Shown here in pieces: positions 1 through 5,741 of a DNA stretch of 5,770 nt (position 1 is the stretch's first letter; each line of letters opens with the position of its first letter). This DNA comes from an uncultured Streptomyces sp. (GTDB lineage Bacteria > Actinomycetota > Actinomycetes > Streptomycetales > Streptomycetaceae). The DNA is taken from NCBI GenBank assembly GCA_946480485.1, contig CAMLJW010000350.1, positions 1-5,770 on the forward strand. Reading direction: 5' to 3'. The notes below the pieces were generated by a model. It saw nothing but the letters and a program-made list of their open reading frames with translations, made no database searches and was not told where the DNA came from. The position numbers and the translations under genes were made by a program.

Positions 1-1335
1 GCCCTCGGCGTTCACCACGGGGCGCTTGCTCGTGCCGTCGTAGATGGTGTTCGCGGCGATCGGCTTGCCGGACTGCGTCTGGGCCTGGTTCTCCAGGGCA
101 GCGGCCAGGACCACCGGCTTGAAGGTGGAGGCGGGCTGGTAGTCGCGGCGGGTCGCGTTGTTCGTGTAGTGCTTCACGTAGTCCACGCCGCCGTACAGCG
201 CGAGGACCTTGCCCGTCTTCGGGTCGACGGAGACGGCGCCGGCCTGGATGTCGGCGTCGACGTCGCGCTTGTCGCTGTCCAGCTTGCTGGTGAGCTGCGT
301 CTTGACGGCCTTCTCCAGCTGCTCCTGCTTCTTCTTGTCGACGTTCAGCGTGATGGTCCAACCGCCCGCGTTGACCAGCGCCTCGGCTTCCTCCATGTCG
401 GAGGCGGTGCCCTGGGCGACGAGCTGCCTCTCCAGCGACTTGTTCGCCGCATCCCACAGATAGCCGGTCTGGCCCTCCAGGCCCGGCGCGGCCTGCGGCT
501 CCTTGGGCACGGGGAACTTCATGCCGTCCCGCTTCGAGGAGTCCAGCCAGTTCTCCTCGACCATGTTGTTCAGTACGTAGTTCCAGCGCCGTTTGACCAG
601 CTTCTTGCCGGTGTCCGTGGCGACCGCCCAGTCGTACTGGCTCGGGGCCTGCAGCAGCGCGGCGAGATACGCGCCCTGCCCCACCGTGAGGTCGCTCGCG
701 TCGACACGGTAGTAGGCCTGGGCGGCGGCCTGGATGCCGTACGCGCCGCGGCCGTAGTAACTGGTGTTGAGGTAGCCCGCGAGGATGTCGCCCTTGGACG
801 TCGTGCGGTCCACCTTCAGCGAGATGACCAGTTCCTTGAGCTTGCGCGCGATGGTCTGGTCCTGGTCGAGGTAATAGTTCTTGACGTACTGCTGCGTGAT
901 CGTCGAACCACCCTGCTTGCCCTTGCCGGAAAGGGTGTTGAGCAGACCGCGGGCCGTGCCCTTGAGGTCGACGCCGGCGTCCTTGTAGAAGGACTTGTTC
1001 TCGGCGGCGACAAAGGCCCGCTGGACGGGCTTGGGGACCTCGGCGAGGTCCACGAGTTCGCGGTTGACCTCACCGGTGCGGGCGAGGATCCGGCCGTTGC
1101 TGTACTTGTAGATGTTGCTCTGCTGCCTCGCCGCGTCGTTGCCGTTGGTGGGGACGCCGATCATCATGTACAGCACGACGAAAGCGGCCATGCCGAGCAG
1201 GCAGAGGCCGAAGAACGTGCCCAGGATCTTCTTCCAGCTGAAGAACCGGCGTATGCCGCTGCCTTTGGAGGAGCGCTTGGGCGCGGCGCGGCGGCCACAG
1301 CGTCGGCGCGCTCGTCTCTCTTCCGCTCTTCCCAT
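1..1335 (-). CDS. Class A penicillin-binding protein (GT51 transglycosylase + transpeptidase), 3' end cut by window edge
   Basis: Bifunctional peptidoglycan synthase, predicted to polymerise lipid II and cross-link stem peptides outside the membrane. Exactly 445 codons are visible; the rest lies beyond base 1. Residues 1-36 are very basic and cytoplasmic, and about 37-59 form one membrane anchor. The GT51 domain follows: FVAAENKSFY with catalytic Glu112, GGSTITQQYVKN (142-153), RKLKEL (164-169), KGDILAGYLN (181-190) and GRGAYGIQAAA. The transpeptidase domain begins near 365 and shows its nucleophile motif STFK (Ser403, Lys406). The SxN and KTG motifs are off the window. The first GT51 motif has Asn and Asp where the textbook EDxxFxxHxG has Asp and His; I believe this variant is usual in actinobacterial PBPs. 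The ATG at 1335 gives the MGRAEERRAR beginning that I associate with Streptomyces homologues. A GGAG lies 11 bases upstream, a rather long spacing. An in-frame GTG at 1383 is a weaker alternative without a clear ribosome binding site. The gene has its own 453-base upstream gap. Confidence 0.96.
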   Translation of the reverse strand, partial: MGRAEERRARRRCGRRAAPKRSSKGSGIRRFFSWKKILGTFFGLCLLGMAAFVVLYMMIGVPTNGNDAARQQSNIYKYSNGRILARTGEVNRELVDLAEVPKPVQRAFVAAENKSFYKDAGVDLKGTARGLLNTLSGKGKQGGSTITQQYVKNYYLDQDQTIARKLKELVISLKVDRTTSKGDILAGYLNTSYYGRGAYGIQAAAQAYYRVDASDLTVGQGAYLAALLQAPSQYDWAVATDTGKKLVKRRWNYVLNNMVEENWLDSSKRDGMKFPVPKEPQAAPGLEGQTGYLWDAANKSLERQLVAQGTASDMEEAEALVNAGGWTITLNVDKKKQEQLEKAVKTQLTSKLDSDKRDVDADIQAGAVSVDPKTGKVLALYGGVDYVKHYTNNATRRDYQPASTFKPVVLAAALENQAQTQSGKPIAANTIYDGTSKRPVVNAEG

Positions 1336-1572
1336 GGGTCCGATCGCTCCGCTTCGCTCGCTGCTTCGGTTCTCATGCGTCACACAGGCACGCCGCTCAG
1401 GTCGGCTCAGCAAACTAACACCACACGTGGCGACACAGGAGGGTCGATCCGACGTTTTCCGGACGTGACAATCAGCATGCACCGCTAAGTGAACCGACGG
1501 CCGAGAGGGTTGGAAGGTTGCCGCGAAGGAGCAAAGCGTTGTCACTTGGTTGGATCGAAGCTATGCGCAAGG

Positions 1573-1734
1573 TCAGGACGACCCGCACGCCGGGGCCGCC
1601 TGACAGTGCATATCAGGCAGACCAGGCGATGGAACTACGCAGGCGGGGCGGTCGGGATGGTCGAGGCCGCGCTCGCCCGGATACCAGGCTCCCCGCAGCG
1701 CCGCCGCCGGCTGCCCGTACTCCTCCCCGCCCAC
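1573..1734 (-). other. Doubtful 53-codon open frame downstream of the AI-2E gene
   Basis: A GTG at 1734 opens a 53-codon frame ending in TGA at 1573-1575. Its first 31 codons, which include EEYGQPAAALRGAWYPGE, use G or C at nearly all third positions, as real genes here do; the last 22 codons do not. No Shine-Dalgarno precedes the GTG, and the GGGGAGGAG in the area lies inside the frame. I recognise no family. It could be the remnant of a decayed gene, a small protein, or chance in GC-rich DNA, and chance is the most likely of the three. Confidence 0.15.
1598..1618 (-). terminator. Small hairpin, possible weak terminator after the AI-2E gene
   Basis: GCCTGA and TCAGGC form a perfect 6-bp inverted repeat around a 9-base loop, 171 bases past the AI-2E stop codon. 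There is no U-tract. The stem is short and the distance long, so it may equally be part of the PBP upstream region. It is the clearest hairpin I found between the two genes. Confidence 0.25.
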
Positions 1735-1788
1735 ACCATATGGCGCAAGTCAAGACGGAGGCGTGTCCGACGGCCAAGGCGAGGGTTT

Positions 1789-3147
1789 CTACGGGGTCGC
1801 ATCCGTCGTCGGCACGGTCGTCGGCGCCCCGTGGGGCGGCGGGCGGCGGAGCGCCGCCGCCTGGGAGTACGAGCGCAGGTAGCCGACCACCGTGTTGGTC
1901 ACCGCGACCAGCGGGACGGCCACCACCGCTCCGCCGATGCCCGCGATCATGCCGCCCGCCGCGACCGACAGCACCACCGCGAGCGGGTGGACACGGACGG
2001 CGCGGCCCAGGATGAAGGGCTGGAGGATGTGTCCCTCGATCTGCTGGACCGCCAGGACGACGACCAGGGTCATGACCCCGGTGAAGACGCCCTGCGTCAC
2101 CAGCGCGACCACCACCGCCAACGCCCCCGAGACCACCGCACCCACCAGCGGGATGAAGGAGAACAGGAAGATGAAGACGGCGAGCGGGACGGCCATCGGG
2201 ACGTCGAGGAAGAAGATGCCGAGGCCGATGAAGATGGCGTCGATCAACGCCACGACCACCGTCCCGCGGACGTAGGAGGTCAGTGTGCGCCACGCGCGCG
2301 GGCCCGCGCCCGCGACGCCCCGACGGGCGGCTGCCGGGACGAGCTTGAGCGTCCACTGCCAGATGCGCTTGCCGTCATAGAGGAGGAACAGCGTCGAGAA
2401 CATCGTGAGCAGGATCCCGGTCAGCGCCTCGACGACGACCGTCACGCCCTCCAGGCCCGCGGAGGTGATCTCCTCGGTGTTCGCCCCGATCGCCTCCCGC
2501 AGGTTCTTGGCGATGTCGTTGATCTGATCCTCGGTCACATGGAACGGACTGTTGAGCAGCCAGCGGCGCAGCTCGTCGATGCCGTCCTGGATCTCGGTGG
2601 AGAGGTCGTCGAGGTTCTCCAGGACCTGCCAGGTCACGAACCACCCGATGAGCCCCATGATGACGAAGCCGAGGATCGCGGTGAGCGCGGTGGCGAGCCC
2701 GCGCGGCACCCCGTACCGCCGCAGCCGGGTCACCGCGGGTTGAAGCAACGCGGTGATGAGGAGCGCGGCGACGAAGGCGAGGACCACAAGCTGTACGGCA
2801 CTGATGACCCGCATCAACACCCAGACGGCGCCCGCCAGTACGAGCAGTCGCCAGCCGGCCTCGGCCGCGACGCGCATCCCCCACGGGACGGCGGCGGCGG
2901 GGTCGGGCCGGGACAGGACAGGGGCGTACGGGGGCGGGGGCAAAACCTGCTCGAACGGCGAGGACGGACCCTCGGCGTGCTCGCCGCGCTTGGCGCGCTC
3001 GTCACGCTGCGGGTACTCGGCGCGCTCCTCCTGCTCCACGTACCCGGTGTCCTCCCTCTCGGCCGCCGCGCGGCGCTCTTCCCACCGCTTTCCCAGTTCG
3101 GTGATTCCGGCACCGACGCGGCCGAGCCACCCTGGCACTCGCGACAT
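1789..3147 (-). CDS. AI-2E family multi-spanning membrane protein
   Basis: A 452-residue integral membrane protein of the AI-2E (TqsA/YdiK-like, formerly UPF0118) family. Members have been linked to export of autoinducer-2 or to ion efflux; the substrate here cannot be read from sequence. Residues 1-95 are a hydrophilic, Glu/Arg-rich and then Pro-rich cytoplasmic tail. Two or three helices follow at about 99-137, then one at 150-176. An amphipathic, charged segment typical of the family spans about 177-230. Further helices lie near 232-257, 296-313, 315-352, 355-370 and 386-420. Family hallmarks are FLFSFIPLVGAVVSG (327-341) and QQIEGHILQPFILGRAVRVHPL (368-389). The start at ATG 3147 is chosen because AAAAGGGA sits 6 bases upstream. 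The frame stays open to 3324, but that extension would read through the terminator and into the SLT gene. Stop is TAG. It probably forms a monocistronic unit, being separated from the SLT gene by a strong terminator. Confidence 0.94.
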   Translation of the reverse strand: MSRVPGWLGRVGAGITELGKRWEERRAAAEREDTGYVEQEERAEYPQRDERAKRGEHAEGPSSPFEQVLPPPPYAPVLSRPDPAAAVPWGMRVAAEAGWRLLVLAGAVWVLMRVISAVQLVVLAFVAALLITALLQPAVTRLRRYGVPRGLATALTAILGFVIMGLIGWFVTWQVLENLDDLSTEIQDGIDELRRWLLNSPFHVTEDQINDIAKNLREAIGANTEEITSAGLEGVTVVVEALTGILLTMFSTLFLLYDGKRIWQWTLKLVPAAARRGVAGAGPRAWRTLTSYVRGTVVVALIDAIFIGLGIFFLDVPMAVPLAVFIFLFSFIPLVGAVVSGALAVVVALVTQGVFTGVMTLVVVLAVQQIEGHILQPFILGRAVRVHPLAVVLSVAAGGMIAGIGGAVVAVPLVAVTNTVVGYLRSYSQAAALRRPPPHGAPTTVPTTDATP

Positions 3148-3215
3148 GATCCGTCCCTTTTCCCCGTTGCACCCCACCACTCCCCCTGGAGTCGTCGGAG
3201 TCGACCGTACAGGGC
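3148..3215 (-). promoter_or_regulatory. Short leader and presumed promoter region of the AI-2E gene
   Basis: These 68 bases between the SLT terminator and the AI-2E start must contain the promoter if the terminator is efficient. I see the Shine-Dalgarno AAAAGGGA (3154-3161, 6-base spacing), a small inverted repeat ACTCC-AGGG-GGAGT and a 7-base direct repeat CGACTCC. No recognisable -35/-10 pair is present. Limited read-through from the SLT gene therefore remains possible. Confidence 0.4.
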
Positions 3216-3250
3216 CGAAGCCCCTCACCGTAGGACGGTGAGGGGCTTCG
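3216..3250 (-). terminator. Intrinsic-type terminator of the SLT gene
   Basis: A perfect 15-bp inverted repeat, CGAAGCCCCTCACCG and its complement, flanks a 5-base loop (3231-3235). On the minus strand it starts 21 bases after the SLT stop codon. It has no U-tract, which is common for effective Streptomyces terminators. Being symmetrical, it could also stop plus-strand transcription. Confidence 0.9.
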
Positions 3251-3271
3251 CGAAGTCGAACGGCGACCGGC

Positions 3272-3979
3272 TCAGTACCAGTGGTTGGCCTGCCAGAACT
3301 GCCAGGCGGCACAAGGGCTGCCATAGCGCTGCGGGTCGTTCATGTAGCTCAGGCCCCACTTGATCTGCGTGGCCGGATTCGTCGCCCAGTCGGCCCCGGC
3401 GGAGGACATTTTGGACCCCGGCAGTGCCTGCACCAGGCCGTATGCGTCGGAATTGGGGTTGTCCGCCTGGTAGTTCCAGCTGGACTCGTGGTTCACGATG
3501 TTGCTGAAACACTCGAACTGGTCCGCCGGAACGATCTGGCGGGCCATCGCCTTGACTTCCGCGACGGTGTACGAGGCCTGTGCCGGGAAGCTCGACGGGT
3601 CCCGCTCCGCGGAACGGCTGGCGGCCTCCAGGGCCTCCTTGCGTTCCTTCGCTTCCTTCGCTTCCTGCTCAGCGGCCTTCTGCTTGGCGACGGCGTCCTT
3701 GGCGGCCTGCTTGCGCGCGGCCTCCTCGGCGGCCTGCTTGGCGGTCGCGTCCGCAGCGGTGGCCTGTACATCGGCCTGCTGCGTGAGGGACGTGAGCTGC
3801 ACCTGAGCCTGCTGGCCAGCGGGAATGTCAGCGAGAAGCGTCGCGTCGCTCGCCGTCGCCTCGGCGTCGGCGTCGCTCGCGGGTGCGGTGTTGCCCGAGG
3901 CAACACCAGTGACAGCGCCGACAGCGGTGACCGCGGTGGCCGAGGCCACTGCGAGTCCCCGGACCGAAATCGGGCTCAC
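3272..3979 (-). CDS. Secreted SLT-domain lytic transglycosylase-like protein
   Basis: A 235-residue exported protein predicted to cleave peptidoglycan glycan strands. Residues 1-28 form a signal peptide: a short basic start (SPISVRG), an Ala/Val-rich core and a likely cut after GVA or ASG. Residues about 33-55 are an Ala/Asp-rich linker. Residues about 56-125 are an Ala/Glu/Lys/Gln-rich helix, probably a coiled coil that projects from or binds the wall. The SLT/lysozyme-like domain fills about 137-235. Catalytic Glu165 lies in NHESSWN, followed by AYGLVQALPGSKM (179-191) and NPATQIKWGLSYM (201-213). The protein ends in the Trp-rich FWQANHWY. Cys157 and Cys223 could form a disulfide. Size and layout match the small Swl-type hydrolases described in S. 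coelicolor. GTG 3979 is chosen because GGAAGGA lies 6 bases upstream and translation then begins directly with the signal peptide. ATG 3997 would put that ribosome binding site inside the gene. The long structured leader suggests regulation at RNA level. Confidence 0.94.
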   Translation of the reverse strand: MSPISVRGLAVASATAVTAVGAVTGVASGNTAPASDADAEATASDATLLADIPAGQQAQVQLTSLTQQADVQATAADATAKQAAEEAARKQAAKDAVAKQKAAEQEAKEAKERKEALEAASRSAERDPSSFPAQASYTVAEVKAMARQIVPADQFECFSNIVNHESSWNYQADNPNSDAYGLVQALPGSKMSSAGADWATNPATQIKWGLSYMNDPQRYGSPCAAWQFWQANHWY

Positions 3980-3985
3980 ACGGTT

Positions 3986-3992
3986 TCCTTCC
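3986..3992 (-). promoter_or_regulatory. Ribosome binding site that decides the SLT start codon
   Basis: GGAAGGA on the minus strand lies 6 bases before GTG 3979, an ideal distance. The upstream in-frame ATG at 3997 has only GTAGCGGGCG before it, so GTG is the better start. A database entry beginning MLEGNRV would be 6 residues too long by this reading. Confidence 0.75.
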
Positions 3993-4009
3993 AGCATCGC
4001 CCGCTACAG

Positions 4010-4073
4010 GTGACCCTCGCGGACGCAATCGTGCCCCTGGCGCTGGCCTCCCAACTGCGGGGTCACGGGAGGC
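4010..4073 (-). promoter_or_regulatory. Structured 5' leader of the SLT gene: hairpin plus competing or pseudoknot pairing
   Basis: On the minus strand GCCTCCC (4067-4073) pairs perfectly with GGGAGGC (4046-4052) around a 14-base loop. Seven bases of that loop, GTGACCC (4060-4066), are perfectly complementary to GGGTCAC (4010-4016), 17 bases upstream of the Shine-Dalgarno. The second pairing extends to 10 bp if one A bulges. The elements could form an H-type pseudoknot or two alternative hairpins. That is the geometry expected of a leader controlling translation or transcript stability, but no known riboswitch class was recognised. Confidence 0.45.
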
Positions 4074-4125
4074 ACGGACCCGGTGGGCAACTCCCATGAC
4101 GGTAGCGCCGCGTGGTGCTCGGGCG

Positions 4126-4235
4126 GCATACGACGGCTTTATGGAGTTCTGATGGTTCTGCTGTGCCATACCGCTGGGGGTACAGATATGTCGTATGCGG
4201 GGCCTGACAGGACTGAGACTCTGCCGCACTACGAC
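4126..4235. repeat. Three copies of a GTCGTA-TGCGG motif upstream of the SLT gene
   Basis: GTCGTATGCGG lies on the plus strand at 4190-4200. GTCGTATGC (followed by CGCC) lies on the minus strand at 4126-4134, and GTCGTAGTGCGG on the minus strand at 4224-4235. The first two form a perfect 9-bp inverted repeat 55 bases apart; the third has one inserted base. Multiple oriented copies in a promoter region suggest operator half-sites, or stems in the leader RNA. Confidence 0.4.
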
Positions 4236-4258
4236 GCCGGGAGGCAATTCTGTGTTGC

Positions 4259-4274
4259 GTGTGAAAACTCACAC
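4259..4274. promoter_or_regulatory. GTGTGA-AAAC-TCACAC palindrome, candidate operator
   Basis: A perfect 6-bp inverted repeat with a 4-base centre lies in the AT-rich part of the gap, about 280 bases before the SLT start. The arms resemble CRP-type half-sites (TGTGA/TCACA), but the centre is 4 bases rather than the 6 of the classical CRP site. It is either a site for a different dimeric regulator or a chance palindrome. As RNA it would be only a small hairpin. Confidence 0.35.
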
Positions 4275-4316
4275 CTCGTTTGCCCCAGAAGCTTTCCGGA
4301 AATGAGGATGCACCAA

Positions 4317-4359
4317 GACGCCGCCCGGCTAGGCTCTTCAGCCTTTGCCGGGCGGCGTC
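4317..4359 (-). terminator. Terminator of the PIN-PhoH gene, long two-part hairpin
   Basis: GACGCCGCCCGGC (4317-4329) and its exact complement (4347-4359) form a 13-bp stem. Inside it AGGCT and AGCCT add a further 5 bp around a CTTC tetraloop, separated by a small internal loop. On the minus strand it begins 57 bases past the PhoH stop codon. There is no U-tract. The symmetry would allow it to act in both directions. Confidence 0.9.
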
Positions 4360-4415
4360 AACTATCGTGTAGCCACCACCCTTTGACCAACCGGGGCCAG
4401 ATGGGGCAGGTGGGG

Positions 4416-5741
4416 TCAGATGTTCCCGTCCTCCAGCATTTCGGTCACCAGCGCCGCGATCTGGGACCGCTCGGACCTGGTGAGCGTGACATGCGCGAAG
4501 AGCGGATGACCCTTCAGCTTCTCCACCACGGCCACGACACCGTCATACCGGCCGACCCTGAGGTTGTCCCGCTGGGCCACGTCATGAGTCAGAACAACCC
4601 GTGAATTCGCGCCAATTCGGGACAGAACGGTCAAAAGAACATTACGTTCCAGGGATTGGGCCTCGTCCACGATCACGAACGCATCGTGGAGGGAGCGGCC
4701 ACGGATGTGCGTGAGCGGCAGGACCTCCAGAAGGCCGCGCGCGGTGACCTCCTCGATGACGTCACGACTGGTGACCGCGGACAGCGTGTCGAAAACCGCC
4801 TGCGCCCACGGGCTCATCTTCTCGGCCTCACTGCCGGGCAGATAGCCGAGCTCCTGCCCGCCCACCGCGTACAGCGGCCGGAAGACCATCACCTTCTGGT
4901 GCTGGCGGCGTTCGAGTACGGCCTCCAGGCCCGCGCACAGCGCCAACGCGGACTTGCCGGTGCCGGCCCGACCGCCCATCGACACGATCCCGACATCCGG
5001 GTCGAGCAGCAGATCGAGGGCGATACGTTGCTCCGCGCTACGACCCTTGATGCCGAAGGCCTCCCGGTCGCCGCGTACCAGTCGGATGTTGCCCTCGGGC
5101 GTCACACGTCCCAGGGCCTTGCCGCGCTCGGACTGGATCGTCAGGCCGGTGTGCACGGGGAGCTCGGACGCCTCGGGGACGTACAGCTTCTCCTCCTCGA
5201 AGAGGAGGTCCACCCGCTCGCCGGAGAGGGTGAGTTCGGACATTCCGGTCCATCCGGAGGAGTCCGTGATGGCGAGCTCCGCGCGGTACTCCTCGGCGAG
5301 GAGGCCCACGGAGGACGCCTTGATGCGCAGCGGCAGGTCCTTCGACACGACCGTGACATCGAACCCCTCGGCCTGCAGATTGCGGGCGACCGCGAGGATG
5401 CGGGAGTCGTTGTCCCCCAGGCGGTAGCCCGTGGGCAGCACGCTGGGGTCCGAGTGGTTGAGCTCGACACGGACGGTCCCGCCCAGCGCCCCGATGGGAA
5501 TGGGGGCATCGAGGCGGCCGTACCGCACCCGGTAGTCGTCGAGCAGGCGCAGCGCCTGCCGGGCGAAGTAGCCGAGTTCGGGATGGTGCCGCTTGGCCTC
5601 CAATTCCGTGACCACGACGATGGGAAGCACGACTTCGTGCTCGTCGAAGCGGTTCATGGCGTGCGGGTCGGCCAGCAGGACGCTGGTGTCGAGAACGTAG
5701 GTGCGCCGGTCTGGCTTGTGGCGCTTTGTGCTGGTCACCAC
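4416..5741 (-). CDS. PIN-PhoH (PhoH2-type) ribonuclease/ATPase
   Basis: A cytoplasmic 441-residue fusion of a PIN nuclease domain with a PhoH P-loop ATPase. The mycobacterial PhoH2 proteins of this architecture and size couple RNA unwinding to RNA cleavage, so the same role is inferred here. PIN domain, about 13-155: [12 protein letters not shown] with Asp18, Glu46 in [12 protein letters not shown] with Asp110 and Asp112, and VVSKDLPLR with Asp135. Together these make the acidic metal-binding set, so the nuclease site appears intact. A linker follows, then the PhoH domain from about 230. It has Walker A GRAGTGKS (257-264), the PhoH signature [16 protein letters not shown] (288-303), Walker B VIVDEAQ (356-362) and the C-terminal motif [12 protein letters not shown]. 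Tandem GTG codons at 5741 and 5738 can start it. GAGGGGG lies 11 bases before the first, which favours 5741. Only 29 upstream bases are visible, so an upstream partner gene such as the mycobacterial phoAT cannot be judged. It ends in its own terminator. Confidence 0.96.
   Translation of the reverse strand: MVTSTKRHKPDRRTYVLDTSVLLADPHAMNRFDEHEVVLPIVVVTELEAKRHHPELGYFARQALRLLDDYRVRYGRLDAPIPIGALGGTVRVELNHSDPSVLPTGYRLGDNDSRILAVARNLQAEGFDVTVVSKDLPLRIKASSVGLLAEEYRAELAITDSSGWTGMSELTLSGERVDLLFEEEKLYVPEASELPVHTGLTIQSERGKALGRVTPEGNIRLVRGDREAFGIKGRSAEQRIALDLLLDPDVGIVSMGGRAGTGKSALALCAGLEAVLERRQHQKVMVFRPLYAVGGQELGYLPGSEAEKMSPWAQAVFDTLSAVTSRDVIEEVTARGLLEVLPLTHIRGRSLHDAFVIVDEAQSLERNVLLTVLSRIGANSRVVLTHDVAQRDNLRVGRYDGVVAVVEKLKGHPLFAHVTLTRSERSQIAALVTEMLEDGNI

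Larger units (their letters stand above)
1336..1788. other. 453-base intergenic region between the AI-2E gene and the PBP gene
   Basis: This must hold the 3' untranslated region of the AI-2E gene and the promoter of the PBP gene, but neither is obvious. On the minus strand I see a 6-bp hairpin at 1598-1618 and a TAGTTT that could be a -10 box (about 1412-1417) without a convincing -35. There is also a short GC3-rich reading frame (1573-1734) described separately. The stretch 1338-1377 carries imperfect repeats of GAGCGAAGC/GCGGAGCG type next to the PBP start. No tRNA, insertion sequence or conserved small gene was recognised. Open frames on the plus strand here run on into antisense of the flanking genes and look like GC-rich shadows. 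Confidence 0.6.
3980..4415. other. 436-base region between phoH-type gene and SLT gene: terminator, promoter and long leader
   Basis: This gap contains the PhoH terminator (4317-4359), a relatively AT-rich stretch (about 4135-4316) that probably holds the SLT promoter, and a GC-rich structured leader (about 4010-4080). Several inverted repeats are listed separately. Possible -10 hexamers on the minus strand include TATCTG and TAAAGC around 4137-4185, but none has a good -35 partner. Frames that span the region on either strand lack the codon bias of the flanking genes and match nothing I know. No ydaO/c-di-AMP riboswitch signature is present. Confidence 0.6.

Noticed and set aside
169..1488. 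439-codon open frame on the plus strand opposite the PBP gene
   Set aside because: It is antisense to a clear GT51/transpeptidase gene, is full of low-complexity Val/Leu/Arg/Gly sequence and matches no family. It is a GC-rich shadow.
1461..1495. PHO-box-like direct repeats on the minus strand beginning GTTCAC
   Set aside because: Only the first unit resembles the PhoP repeat GTTCACC. The following 11-base units match poorly.
1539..1567. Plus-strand sigma-70-like promoter TTGTCA, 17-base spacer, TATGCG
   Set aside because: The -10 box matches only three positions, and no plus-strand gene lies downstream, only antisense of the AI-2E gene. Insufficient support.
3148..3324. N-terminal extension of the AI-2E protein to 3324
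   Set aside because: The extension would start inside the SLT gene and translate the 15-bp terminator. A good Shine-Dalgarno marks ATG 3147.
1489..3363. 624-codon open frame on the plus strand opposite the AI-2E gene
   Set aside because: It is dominated by Arg/Asp/His/Glu repeats expected from the antisense of a hydrophobic GC-rich gene, and it runs through the SLT terminator hairpin. It is a shadow.
3640..3668. Tandem 9-base TTCCTTCGC-type repeat
   Set aside because: It lies within the SLT gene and encodes the Glu/Ala/Lys coiled-coil repeat EAKEAKERKE. It is explained by protein structure.
4293..4302. Palindrome TTTCCGGAAA
   Set aside because: A perfect 10-base palindrome, but short, single and without other context. 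Likely chance.
3980..4316. c-di-AMP (ydaO/yuaA) riboswitch before the SLT gene
   Set aside because: Expected because related wall-hydrolase genes carry one, but the conserved blocks I remember for the class (GGGGTGAATC-like and CCGAACCCG-CAGCT-ACC-AGGC-like) are not present. A covariance-model search would settle this.
4083..4604. 173-codon plus-strand frame across the SLT leader and PhoH 3' end
   Set aside because: It spans a terminator hairpin and antisense coding sequence, has weak codon bias and no recognised family.
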